A DNA stretch of 64,000 bases from Chamaecrista fasciculata (taxonomy: Eukaryota > Streptophyta > Magnoliopsida > Fabales > Fabaceae): the NCBI GenBank assembly GCA_003254925.1, contig QANZ01053660.1, positions 124,001 through 188,000 on the forward strand, given 5' to 3'. Both the position numbers and the translations under genes were made by a program. The notes beneath the pieces were generated by a model. It saw nothing but the letters and a program-made list of their open reading frames with translations. It ran no database searches and was not told the DNA's origin. Shown here piece by piece: positions 51,016-64,000 of this stretch (positions are counted from its first letter, which is position 1; each line of letters opens with the position of its first letter).

Positions 51016-51763
51016 ACTACTGAACAGTATGATGCATGTGAAGCATCGTTGGAGGTACTATCAATATTTTGGGTATAGCCGTTCTCCTTTCCATGTCCTT
51101 TAAAAGGTTTTTCTCGCTTATAAAATGTCACACTTTGTTCACAGAAATGAAAATTGTATTCATTTATTACAGTGCTCATTTAGTGATGCGTTGGTCCATT
51201 TTATAATCAATTTCATTGTAAATACTTGGCAAGCTTTTTGGGTGGGTAAGTTTCTAAAGTAGACCAAGAAGATCTATAATACACCAGTCCTCCTTTTTTA
51301 AAAAAAAGCATCGATCGTAATGAGAAGTGTTTTTCTTGTTGTTATTATCTTTTGCATTGCAGTTTAGATTTAGTGCCCTGTACTTTGATCTGGCCTGGTG
51401 CCAGAATCTTCAATTAGATCTATTTCACAGCGGGAAAAAAAGAGAAGCAGAATTGAACCATGATCTTCTTACTCTATGATTTTCAGACTATGGATTCATA
51501 GACCCACACCTTCTCTCTATACTTCTTATCTCTCTAAATTGTATAAATGTACCAAATTTATCCAAATCCTGATTTTCACATTACTGTCGTCCAACTTCCA
51601 GAAACTTAGTTAGCTGCGTGTCGCATCATGTTGCCAGAATTTATTCTTTGGGATTGTGTTGTTAGCAGAAAATAGTGGGAAAGTACCATTTTCCTAATCC
51701 TCCATGCTTATCGGGTTTTGGATAGTAAAATGCACCAACTATATATATATATATATATATTAA

Positions 51764-52520
51764 AAAAGGGCCAAAGTCAAATTCTTTAGTGTAAGTTGCA
51801 ATCTAACTCCTCATTATTTTTTTGGTTTTGCAATTTTTGTTTGATATCTTTCCTAAAATTTGCATTTGATTTAACAACCGAAGGTGATCATACCTAAAAG
51901 GGTCATATTTATCTTATTTTAAGTCCAATTATAACGAGTTATTCTTAATGAATCATTGCTTTGTCTAGCTAGAGCCGTAAACAAATAAGTTAAATTGGAC
52001 TTCGAAAGTAGACCACAAATGTCACAGTAGAAAAAGCGAAATTAATCATATTTCTTTTGTTTTAAGTTTGATTGTAACGAAGGACTGTTAGCAAATAAAA
52101 TCAAATCATGTCTCAAAAATTATGAAAAATCACTTTTAAGCTTGATTTGATCTCATTTTGTTAATGGTTCCAACTAGACAGAAAAAAAGAGACTAATTAA
52201 AAGTAATTTGTAACTTTGAACTCGTCACAATCCGATTTAAAATGAGAGAAATATGACTAACTTCGCTCGTTTGATTATGAAACAAACGACTCACTTTCGA
52301 AGTCTTATTTGAATTTATTTGTTAAAAATTCTAACTGAATAAAGAAATGACTCGTCAAAAAATAATATGTAACTCTAAACCCGTCATAATCAGATTTGAA
52401 ACAAGAGAGATATATGATTGTATTTAATCATTGCGACTAAGGAGTAAAACTTTTATAAAAGATATACGACTAAGATCGTAAAAAAAAAATTAAGAACTAG
52501 ATTATAACTTATCCAAAAAT
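51764..52520. repeat. large AT-rich foldback repeat
   Basis: The left end (GGGCCAAAGTCAAATTCTTT, AAGTTGCAATCTAACTCCTC) is mirrored by the right end, whose complement reads AAGTTATAATCTAGTTCTTA. Internal phrases such as AACTCGTCACAATCCGATTT occur in one orientation on the right and reversed on the left. Related halves are at 2160-2560 and 39790-40170. Confidence 0.55.
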
Positions 52521-53234
52521 AAAAAATCAAAATTGCAGGATGACAATAAAGAAAAGAAAAAAGATGAATCGTGTATAACAAGAGTAGTACCACAAATTGT
52601 AAGAGTGATATATTTTTCTTTGGGTCATGCGAACATAGAAGAAAATATACCCCATAAGAAAAGTTAGTTTGAATTATATATTAGAAGAATGATATACTGC
52701 TCGGTCCTCGTTTATAGTCATGTGGATGAAATTTCTCCTTTTAATTATTATGAACCATCAAAGAAGAAACGCGATTAATCATGAGAATTTAAATCAAATA
52801 ACCAGATAACTCTTGTATAGAAAAATATACCACCAATTTTAATTATTCAATAATAAAGTTGAAAATAATAAATAAGGTATAATTTTATTTTTGTAATAAT
52901 TTTAACAGTGAGGTGTTATATTTTAACAGTCAAGTTATAAGAAAAGAATTCAATAAAAAAAAAATAATTTCGGAAGTGCAGACCGAAAAGCCAAAAGAGA
53001 ACATTGCAAAAGCAAAATTTAATAATATATTGATTTTTCCTTCCGGATTTCGGCCTCTCGGTATCGCAACTCGAAGCTTTCTCCGTGTGCTATCGTTGAC
53101 GCAGGACGAAGTTTATCATTCTATTCCGAACATTTCACGGTGATTCGAAAATGAAAGGCCCGAGAATTTGAGCAATCTTTTGAAACGCCATCGTTCTGGA
53201 GCCGATAATTTCTGTTTAGGTGGAGAGGTATACC
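52521..53234. other. intergenic and PEX22 leader
   Basis: No gene seen to about 53030. The GC-richer stretch 53040-53234 is the likely 5' UTR of PEX22. Confidence 0.5.
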
Positions 53235-56200
53235 ATGGCCGACACCTCCAAAGAAGAGCTCTTCCAGCTGATCAAACGATTGGGAGCTTATATCACAGTC
53301 AAGATGTCCAATTTCTTGCCGATCTCGTTTCACAACCTGGTATTTTTGCTCTCTTTACTTGCTTAATCTTATTTCTGATTGGTTTATTTCTCGGTCATTT
53401 TGGCGGATCTGATGTCCCTTCTGTGGGCAAATGAATGTTCAATTCTCCTTTTGTTTCGGTTAATTATCAATAGCTGAATGCGTATACTCAATACTCTCTA
53501 GTCTCTTATTCACCCATATGTTCGAATTTTGCTTTGTCTGCTCCTTTTCCAAATAACAGTTGATAGTAGTTGTTTTATTTTAATTTTTTCTTTTTGTAAT
53601 TCTCAACTTAAAATTTTTACGGATTGTGATTGTGACTAACAAGGAAAAAAATTTGATGTAGTGAACGTCTAAAGGACGCAAGAATAAATTCGTGTTCTTT
53701 TTCCTGATTTAAGCTGAGCAATGATCATCTCAGAAGCTATTTGACTAACTGAAGCTGGATATAATTTCTGGATGTGAAGAAAATATTTTTATGCCCATAT
53801 TTCTCTACGTAATGTTAGTTCGGGTGAATTTTAAGTGATATATTTTAAAAGCTGTTTATGAATGACCTAACCAAATTTACTTTCGTCCCATAAATGACAT
53901 AACAAAAATATGGAACATTGAATTGGCTCTCTGAAGTATAAATATTTATTTCTGTGCATTATTTTTTAACTGGCTCATTTGTTAAGTACATATCATAACT
54001 TTCTAGGATAGCATGGTTTACAGAGTATCAATTTTTGCAAGTGCGTAGTTGTCTTTGAAAACCCTTCCCTTTATTATGGGTTTGGTCTTCCATACTTGGT
54101 TCCTATTAGGTCCAATGTGTGAAGTCATCTTTAACTGAATTTAATGCTGCAGTAGATGAATAAAGTTTGTGATCTTAAAAAATTATAAGGTTATATCCTT
54201 GATCTGGCATGTTGAATTGTGACACTGAACAAGAAAAAAGCTTGACGGGGATGCCTGCTATTTAGAAAGTGGCCTGGGCACACTTGTCCACTAGTCTAGC
54301 ACAATCATTAAGCCTCAGGTTCACGAAAAAAAGACTATCCAAAATTAGAAGACACTTTGTTCTAGATGGTCAACCAAAACCGTAATCTCAAGACTTTGTA
54401 TCTTATCAGATGGAGCAGAAGGAGATTTCAATATACTGAATACTGATACCAAATAACTTCATGGAAACAGCAATAGCTATAGCAATGAACTCACAACCTC
54501 TGTCAGAAGGATGGACCCGGCAGCCACTAGACAATCCAAAATAAGAAAATAGTCTTTGTTCTAGATGGTCCTCAGACCCATAGAATGCAGAAAGTTCAAA
54601 GTTTTTAAAGCTCTGGATCCACTGTATACACTTGAGAAACTAACTGTTTTCATTTAAATTTCCTCTCAGGAAATGGCTATGGTATAAACTTATAAATGCT
54701 TAGAGTAATTACTTCATTGAATCAGTTGATGTTTAATATTTTATCTTATATAGCAAATATGCTAGACATTCCTTTTCTGAGCAACTTTTGGATTGCCAAA
54801 GCCAGGTTTCTTGAATCACATCATTGATTTTACAGCACTATCCAAATTCATTGTTGCATGAGGTAGCAATCCAGACCTCAAATCTGTTTTGCATGTGTCT
54901 CTGTGAGTGTATCATTTTTTGTTTTGCTTTTGGGTGTGGGTGATGGAAGCAAGCCTAGAGTTATATAAATTATAAATGTAGATGTCCAATGTGCTGTTTC
55001 TTGCTAGTTATACCTTAATTTTGTTAGGTGGTCACCTCATCTTTATCTTCAAAATGTAATATGAAGAAACTACTGCCTTTAAAAGGGGAAAACTCTCATG
55101 ATGCTTGACTTTGTATCAGGATTCACGCTCCATTGGGGCAGTTGCTGGTCTTGCTGTTGCTATTTTCTTTACCTGGAGGATGTTGAGATCACCTAGCGGA
55201 TCTCAACGGAGGCAACGAAAACGGCAGTCCGCTACGTCTAGTAGTTCTGGAGTCAGTTCACAGTCTAATACCTCACTGGTTCCCTCTGGAGTTTGTTCAC
55301 CTTCAGATGATTCAAGAGCACAAAATGTAGTAGATGAGTTCTTTCAGCCAGTGAAGGTAATTGTCATTCTCACTTTTCATTGCTTCAGTCAGTGCCTAAA
55401 TCTTTTGATTCCAATGCTTAATCAAGTTGGTTTCATTGGGGTATGATAGGCAATTATTAACTTGTTTTTCCTTACCTTATCCAGCCAACATTGGGGCAGA
55501 TAGTTAGACAAAAGTTGAGTGAAGGACGGAAGGTAATCAAACAGACACTCTGGTACTTATATGTGCAGACATGCTTAATGCGATCAACTTGTTATGTTCT
55601 ACGTGAATCTATCTTGAACTTTGACCTTGTTGAAGTTTAATTTGTTCAAAGTGAACTAATATGGCATGGCATGGTAGACTAGGCATACTTGTTGTTATCT
55701 AACCTCATATTTCCAAATAATTCTTTTAAAATTTTGTTCTTTTAGTGATTACTTTGAACCTTTTACCTTTATCGGTACTGTAAATCAGACCTACAGAGGA
55801 CTTGTGGTTTGATATTTTTAATTTTTAGTGTTTGCTTATATCTTAACATGAGTATGTAGCAATTAGTATGAAATGAAGCCTGTAAATTAGATAATTCATA
55901 TTTCTGTTATAATTTCGAATTTTTAATTTTTTTTTTGAGCTGATCTTTATGTTTTTACTTATTTGTGATGTCAACTTTTCCTTTGGTGAGAAACATTAAT
56001 TCATGTCTGAAATAACAATAGGAGTTTGCAAAGTAATTTCGTGAACATAATTGTTTAGAAAATCTAGAAAGAGAAGAAAAAAGTTAATAGAAATAACACT
56101 TATGAAATGGGAAGGATTTTGTTTCCACAGCCACCTCTTTTATTGGATAGAGTGGTCTTCTTGGTTGCTTTGCGGTGCTTTGGCTAATTTAGAGGGTTTT

Positions 56201-58528
56201 CTTTGTTGGTTAAGTAGACTGTACAGACATTGGTGATCATTGCTTACCAGATGTTCTTTTCTGATCTGTTCTGGTATATATATTCTCCCGGTTTCTTACT
56301 AGTGGATTTTGTAACCTGTCCACTCTAGTAATTATTTCTTACTTTAATAGAATTTCTTCTTGTATCCAAGGGATATCAAAGTAATTTTATATAATGTAGT
56401 AATTCAGCCATGTTCTTGAATGGACAAAAGCCTGATTGCCAGCTATGATTAACCATGACAAGATACTTCTCATATTTTCCTTGTGAACATTAATAAGATA
56501 AGGTGAACCTATGTCTGTATAATATAATTGTGAATAAACCACTATAAGATGGTGATGACTTATATATATAAACTAGTTTGAGTTTTTATGGACTAAACGG
56601 ATCAATCAATGTCTCTTGCTTTCTATTGCAGGTTACTTGTCGTCTTCTTGGAGTGGTTCTAGAGGAAAGTAGTCCAGAGGAGCTTCAGGTGGGGAGATTC
56701 TCTGCATTTTTTTTTTGGTTCTTTTGTTTTTTTGCTTTAACACCTCAATATGGAGAAAGATATCAATGTGGTTGGTCCTGTTGTCAGCAGAAACAAGCAA
56801 CTGTGAGGTCCTCTGTGCTGGAAGTATTGTTGGAGATAACAAAATTTTGTGATCTGTATCTCATGGAACGTGTTCTGGACGATGATAGTGAGGTGTGCAC
56901 AAACCTTTTCTGCATAATATTTTTTTTCGATAGTTTGTTATTAGATTCATTATGTCTCATGTCAGGGTAAATAATTTATCTTGTGAACTTAACAAAATCC
57001 ATGACCCAAATTTTCAATCTTCCAATCTGGTGGAGGAAAATAATTATTGCTACTAATAACAGTGACTGAACTAAAATGATGATGTACGCTTGAGGTGAAA
57101 ATTATAAGGAATTTCTCAAAAGTGTTATTTATAAAATTTGTAAGCTTATTAATTGTTAATATGTCATATATATTATATATTAAATGAATTATATAATCTT
57201 TTCTCTCGACTTTGACCAGCTTATTTGCTCTGTAAGTAAGTAGCTTGATTCCGTTACAAGTACTATCTTGTGATGACTCTTTTCCTCTGTTAAGATTGTA
57301 ATTTTCTTGTGGCTTCTAACACTAGGTTCAAACATAAATTGAATACAGGCCCCCCCTGTAATTCTTCTATTTTGCTGCTCTGTTTTCATATACCAATCTA
57401 CCAAAATTTTCATGCTTTATGTTTGTGTTAATTCATCAGAAAAGAGTTATTGCGGCATTAGAAGATGCTGGGGTTTTCACTTCAGGTGGTTTGGTCAAGG
57501 ATAAGGTATGTGAATATCCTCCAAACTAAAGAGTACACAATTTTTGTACTTCCTAACTTCCTAATTTAATTTCTCCTTGCTGTGGGTGCCTGCCTGCTTG
57601 GCATTTAATTGACCATTACCATGTTTATAATACACACAAATATTTGAACAATTTTTGAGTGTCTACATAACAGAACTATCTCTTTCAAAATATTTTAACA
57701 CTACTTCAGCCAACGAAGTGTTATGTGTAACATTAGCTTTTGTATTTACCTGTTTTAAGACATCTTAATACCAGATGGCTTAAAGAACAAATTTTATAAT
57801 TGTGAGAATACCTTTATGGAGATTACTATTAGAGTTAGTTCCATGGTTCTTCTGGGAAAGAATTTTGATGGAAGTTGGGATAAATGAAGTCAAATTCCTC
57901 ACGAAGTGCTGCTACAGAGAATGAGACGGTGATCTTAAGAAAAGAAAAATGTTTGTGTTCATCTGCATTTGGTTTCTTAGTTTCTTTACTAGATGTCCCT
58001 ATGACCTGAAAGGTCCCTCGTGGATTGGAGAATGATCCAAAATCACATGGTAGCCACATTCATTGGTTAATGAAATTCTGAATTCTTGCACAAGTCTTCT
58101 TTATAACTCATAAATGGCTTATGATTCTCCAACATTTAATAGTCCCTTTGCTGTTGCTGCCAACTTTTCGTCTTGTGCTTCTCAAATCTTTTTTGTGATG
58201 TACTTTTATCCTGGTGTCTATATGCAGGTCCTCTTCTGCAGCACAGAGAACGGACGCTCATCATTTGTTCGGCAATTGGAACCAGATTGGCATATTGATA
58301 CAAATCCTGAAATTGTCACTCAGTTAGCAGTATGTATAGATATCTATTTCACGCTCCAATACACACACACACACAAAATCATTATTTACATCATCTGATG
58401 GTTGACAACGAATCATGTTGCAGAGGTTTATTAAGTATCAACTTCACGTCTCTCCTGTCAGAACTGAGCGGACTGCTGCTAATGTATTCAGTGCTCCATC
58501 CCTGGAACTGTTCTTTGGATCTATATGA
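53235..58528 (+). CDS. PEX22: peroxisome biogenesis protein 22
   Basis: Eight coding exons: 53235-53339, 55120-55356, 55485-55532, 56632-56688, 56791-56892, 57440-57505, 58228-58329, 58424-58528; all GT-AG, all phase 0; 273 aa, the usual plant length. PEX22 anchors the ubiquitin-conjugating enzyme PEX4 on the peroxisome membrane for recycling of the PEX5 import receptor. The N-terminal MADTSKEELFQLIKRLGAYI precedes one membrane segment SIGAVAGLAVAIFFTWRML (about 38-56). A Ser/Arg-rich linker (GSQRRQRKRQSATSSSS) follows, then the folded cytosolic PEX4-binding domain (VTCRLLGVVLEESSPEELQ, VLEVLLEITKFCDLYLMERV, GVFTSGGLVKDKVLFCSTEN, LEPDWHIDTNPEIVTQLARF). Nothing is missing. Intron 1 is 1.8 kb. 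Confidence 0.95.
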
Positions 58529-60061
58529 CACTCAAACCACTTAAACATGAATGTTAATCATAAATTTATTATATCTTGTTCCTTTCTTTATCTTGGATTC
58601 CGGAGTCACCATACGAATTTTTTAGCTTGTTGGGAAATCTGAGCACTAGGTGGTTTTTGTTCAAGCTTAATGTGTGCTCACCCTAGGTAGTAAGATTAAT
58701 GGCCTGCTGTGTATCTGTATGATGCTTTGAAGAAGATTTTTCTTTCTTTTTTTTAATTTAGCTCTTTTGGGTTGAAATTTGTGCATGAGATTGGATCACA
58801 TCCCAACCTTTTAATTGGCGAAAATGTCAATGCCTTTGCTGTTTGTATTTGATCATTGATCAGTCAAGCGATGCGCCATCACGGACGTTGTTGATTGTAA
58901 TTAGTAAAAAGTCAGTCTCTCTGTCTCTCATTTTATTTTTTAAAAGGTATTTTCTTTATTTTCTAATTCCAGTTAATTTTCTTTAGAAGTCCAGGTTGTG
59001 TATCAGTATTACTGTATTATTCTTTTGGAATTTTTTTGTTTTGGGGAGGACCTTTAGGTTTGAAATTTGAGCTTGAGGAAGGATTACATCCAGATTTTCT
59101 ATTAGCAAAGCGTCATTTTTTTTTTTCAAATTTTCTTTGGAAGTCCAGGTTGTGTATCTGTATCAGCTGAACATGGGCATCGTACATCTTAGCGTAAGTT
59201 GAATAATCTTATGTTTCTAGCAGCCTCTTTAGATAAGAGGTGTAAATTGATGGAAGCTTCTCCTTAAAAATAAAGCTCTTTTCTAATTTTTGTTTTTTAT
59301 TTTTTTGGTCAGCTATCAACAAATGAATGAATCAAGGATGGAAATGCAGTGATGTCAATGAGGAAGTTGAGACTTGAGATTACTGAGAGACTTGTTCGTT
59401 CTTGCATATTCTTGTCCTTCAAGAGATCCACAATTAAATAGTTCAAAGGGCACGCCAAGCAAAACTAAAAAAATAGTTCAAACTTCAAAGGGCTTTCGTT
59501 ATTTTAAAACCGGTTAATGGCTCATGTAGCATAAAACTAAACACTTTATATTTATCTACCCTATAAAATGCGACATTTTATAATAAAACTGATGTGTGTA
59601 GAATAAAAATTGATGTGGCAAAAACTGAAATATTTAAATTAGACAGATTTTGCTATATGCAAAATCTATATTATTTTCTACTGAGATATATGAATACAAT
59701 AATAAAAATCACCATCTAAATTTCAAATTGAACTAAAACGAGTATACGAGGTGAAAGTGTGAAACACAATCTAATTATTACAGTTTTTTATTTTTTATTT
59801 TTGAAAAATTGTGTGATGTCTTCCTACTAAATTTAACTATGATTTAACGATCTAATTTTAATTTAATATTTAAAGAGTATATTAAAGTAAAATTGAACGT
59901 TTATTTATTATAAAAAATATTGGAAGTGGAATTTAAACATATGGAATTGGAAGTGGTCCATCAAAATATTCATATTTAATAAATAACTGGAAATTTTATT
60001 CTAAATGTCTAAGTAAAAAGCATATGACTCTCTATATATAAAGGTTTACTAAAAAAAATAC
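58529..60061. other. 3' flank of PEX22 and intergenic
   Basis: An imperfect local duplication: the phrase GAAGTCCAGGTTGTGTATC occurs at 58986 and 59140, with related flanks. No gene seen. Confidence 0.5.
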
Positions 60062-60069
60062 ATGTGTTT

Positions 60070-60480
60070 GAAGAAATCAATAGGATCCCAACTTCCAGAC
60101 ATGACTTGGAGGACAAACCAATTTGGGACCTATCTAGTTTTGGCAAGTATTCAGTCAAAGAAGTTTACAATTTACAAACTTTTCAATTCTTCAAGGCACC
60201 CTAATGGCTTATTTTTTATTCTATGGAAGCTCAAAATTCCCAATAAATTCAAAAGTTTTTTGTTGGAAATTACGCCATAATGCCCTCCCTCCCTCTTGGC
60301 GACAATCTCTTAAAAAGACATTTCAACATTGAGGGAACTTGTGCTTTTAATTACAATGAGAAGGAGAGTGATGTCCTTATCTTCCTCAAGTGCCATTTAG
60401 TCAGCATGGCTGAGATTTCCTCTATCCATCCAAATTCAACGCATCACTTGTGCCAAATTCATTGATGCCCATACCAACTA
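60070..60480 (+). pseudogene. LINE reverse-transcriptase zinc-binding domain relic
   Basis: Across shifting frames the translation gives WRTNQFGTYLVL, YSVKEVYNLQTFQFFKAP, LFFILWKLKIPNKFK, LKRHFNIEGTCAF and VLIFLKCHLV. This is the order of the zf-RVT region at the C terminus of plant LINE polyproteins (W-K..IP.K.K.F...LP...L.RR...C..C...E...H.F..C). Frameshifts at about 60200 and 60265, stops, and a lost Cys show it is long dead. No 5' part or poly(A) tail was seen. Confidence 0.7.
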
Positions 60481-60729
60481 CGTTTTACTGGAAGCAATCT
60501 CATTGACAAGCTAAGGAAGGACATATACATGTTGATAGGCTCAGTTCCCTTCGCGCTTATCAAGCTGCTGATGGCGAAATTTGACCATATTTGCATGCAT
60601 TTATGTTTTAATAAAGACTCTTTAATTTGTAATAAGGCAATAGATAAGCATATGAGTTTTTACCAAATTGGAAATTGGATCCTCTACAGTACACTTCATG
60701 CCTATCTCGAGTTTCTACACTATCCCTAG

Positions 60730-61400
60730 TTGTACCTGAAAACACATATAGAAGTTAGTTCAAGAGGATTTACTTTTGGATTTCCTTTGAGATAGTCATG
60801 TGAGGCCTTGAAGCTTGAAGGAGGACCTTCAAGAAGGAAGCAAACCCTGCGAATCCTCTCTGAAGCTCTAGTTAGAGAATGTAGGAGATGAGAGTAAATA
60901 TTTTAGAGAGATAAAATGTGTTACCATGTTAGGATTTTTGGAGTATCTATTTATAGAGAGAAAGTGGAGTGTGGTAGGTGGTGTTAGAGCATGTGATTGA
61001 TGGTAACTACCAAGATTTACGGAATTGTGTTTAAGAGAATCACCGTGGCGTCTGGGCGCCTAAGTGTTTAGAAGGATGTATATCACTTGTCTCTCCTGAA
61101 GAGGATGGAGACGACGCCTCAGACATATTAGAAAGATATATCACTTGTTCCTCCTCAAAAGGGCAAGGTTGAGTCTTAGGCGACTCATGCAAGAGTGACC
61201 GGCGAATGACTCAAAAAGTATACATCATTACCCTTTATTTTCCGTTGATCTTATGAAAAAAACAAATAATAATACACAACTTATGTTAAAGAATTATAAG
61301 GATAATCTGTTAAATACTTTTTATAATTTAGTGGTATATTTATATTGATGATTTAATATTAAGTAAATATAGAAAAAGGAAAAAAGGTTTATTTCATGCA
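60730..61400. repeat. repeat-like region upstream of TraB gene, unclassified
   Basis: Contains internally similar stretches (GAAGGATGTATATCACTTGT, TTAGAAAGATATATCACTTG) and a GC-richer part with GGCGTCTGGGCGCC. Resembles the end region of a larger transposon, but no terminal repeats were identified. Confidence 0.35.
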
Positions 61401-61583
61401 ATAACAATACACGTGTAGTATTTCCTACTGCCGTGTGTGACATCGACCACAGTATGGATAGATATGATATAAGTATATAACACTCTCTGAGAATGAGACA
61501 GTCTGAAACGAAACTTGTCGTGTGGGCAACGTCGACGCGTATCGGAATCGGAGAATCAGGTCAGTGAAGTTACGTTGTTGTTT

Positions 61584-63480
<1,897 letters not shown>

Positions 63481-64000
63481 GTATCTACTATTTTCCTCGG
63501 TCTTGTAATTGTTTCATTTCTTTGGTTAAAGATTAAGCAGTCTTTCTTTCTAATATCTTGTTCCTGTGTATAAATTAGTTAAAGAGGTTACATTAAAAAT
63601 AATAATAGAGTAGAAGTCTGCAAAATATGGGAAAGGGTAATTCTTACGCTGAGCATCAGTTCCTTATTATTTATATCCAATAGAAATGTAATAATAGATA
63701 AAAATACTTGTCTGGCTACAGTCTACATGATATTCCACTGAAGAAGGATTGTCTCATATAGGGGCATGAGTGTGTTGTAGTTAGCTATGAAATCCAGATA
63801 ATATCCTGAATCAAAACGCCTATTTTCCAAATCATGATTCTGAATCAGGCATAAAATGCAGTAATCTGCTTTAAAAACACTGAAAATTCATTATCACTAT
63901 AAGTCTATAACATAAAAACAAAAATATTCTGAATAGGAGTTATAACTCAAGTATTACAATTTATGACATTAAAATCACAAATGCAAGTGATAAGCTGCAA
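63481..64000. other. start of TraB intron 3
   Basis: AT-rich, no further exon recognised before the window ends. Confidence 0.6.

Overview
This window is nuclear plant DNA: AT-rich, with many GT-AG introns and plant-only gene families. It most likely comes from a papilionoid legume close to the soybean/bean group. The reasons are a beta-amylase that matches the soybean-type enzyme almost segment by segment and the many palindromic repeats built on GGTCCCTCA/GAGGGACCAAA, which I associate with legume genomes. The species itself is an inference.

Layout. 0-12 kb: repeats (a SINE with a 19-bp target duplication, a hAT-like MITE, a complete solo Copia LTR) around two RTM2-like small-heat-shock-domain membrane protein genes. 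The first looks intact; the second has a decayed alpha-crystallin exon. 11.8-22.5 kb: two DUF26 cysteine-rich secretory protein genes, a soybean-type beta-amylase gene, and a degraded duplicate of the second DUF26 gene's upstream region beyond the amylase. 22.9-29.1 kb: two tandem DUF604/fringe-like glycosyltransferase genes with identical second and third exon lengths. 29.3-32 kb: foldback and telomere-like repeats. 32.6-38 kb: a single-B-box microprotein gene and, tail to tail with it, a two-B-box plus CCT CONSTANS-like gene. 38-41 kb: Helitron-like and other repeats. 42.9-51 kb: a 13-coding-exon EXS-domain transporter-like gene with a small LTR element in intron 9. 53.2-58.5 kb: PEX22, a peroxisome biogenesis membrane anchor. 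60 kb: a LINE relic. 61.6 kb to the window end: the first three exons of a TraB-domain gene, whose first intron contains an unbroken run of 587 T.

Genes were built by hand. Exons were joined only where the splice sites are GT/AG, the phases agree and the protein continues a recognisable family. No prokaryotic features, CRISPR arrays, rRNA or genuine tRNA genes were seen. The genes do not form one pathway. The notable local relations are the tandem pairs (RTM2-like, DUF26, DUF604) and the B-box microprotein next to a CONSTANS-like factor. Single N positions, an 18-N gap at 44343-44360 and the giant T run mark places where the assembly should not be trusted.
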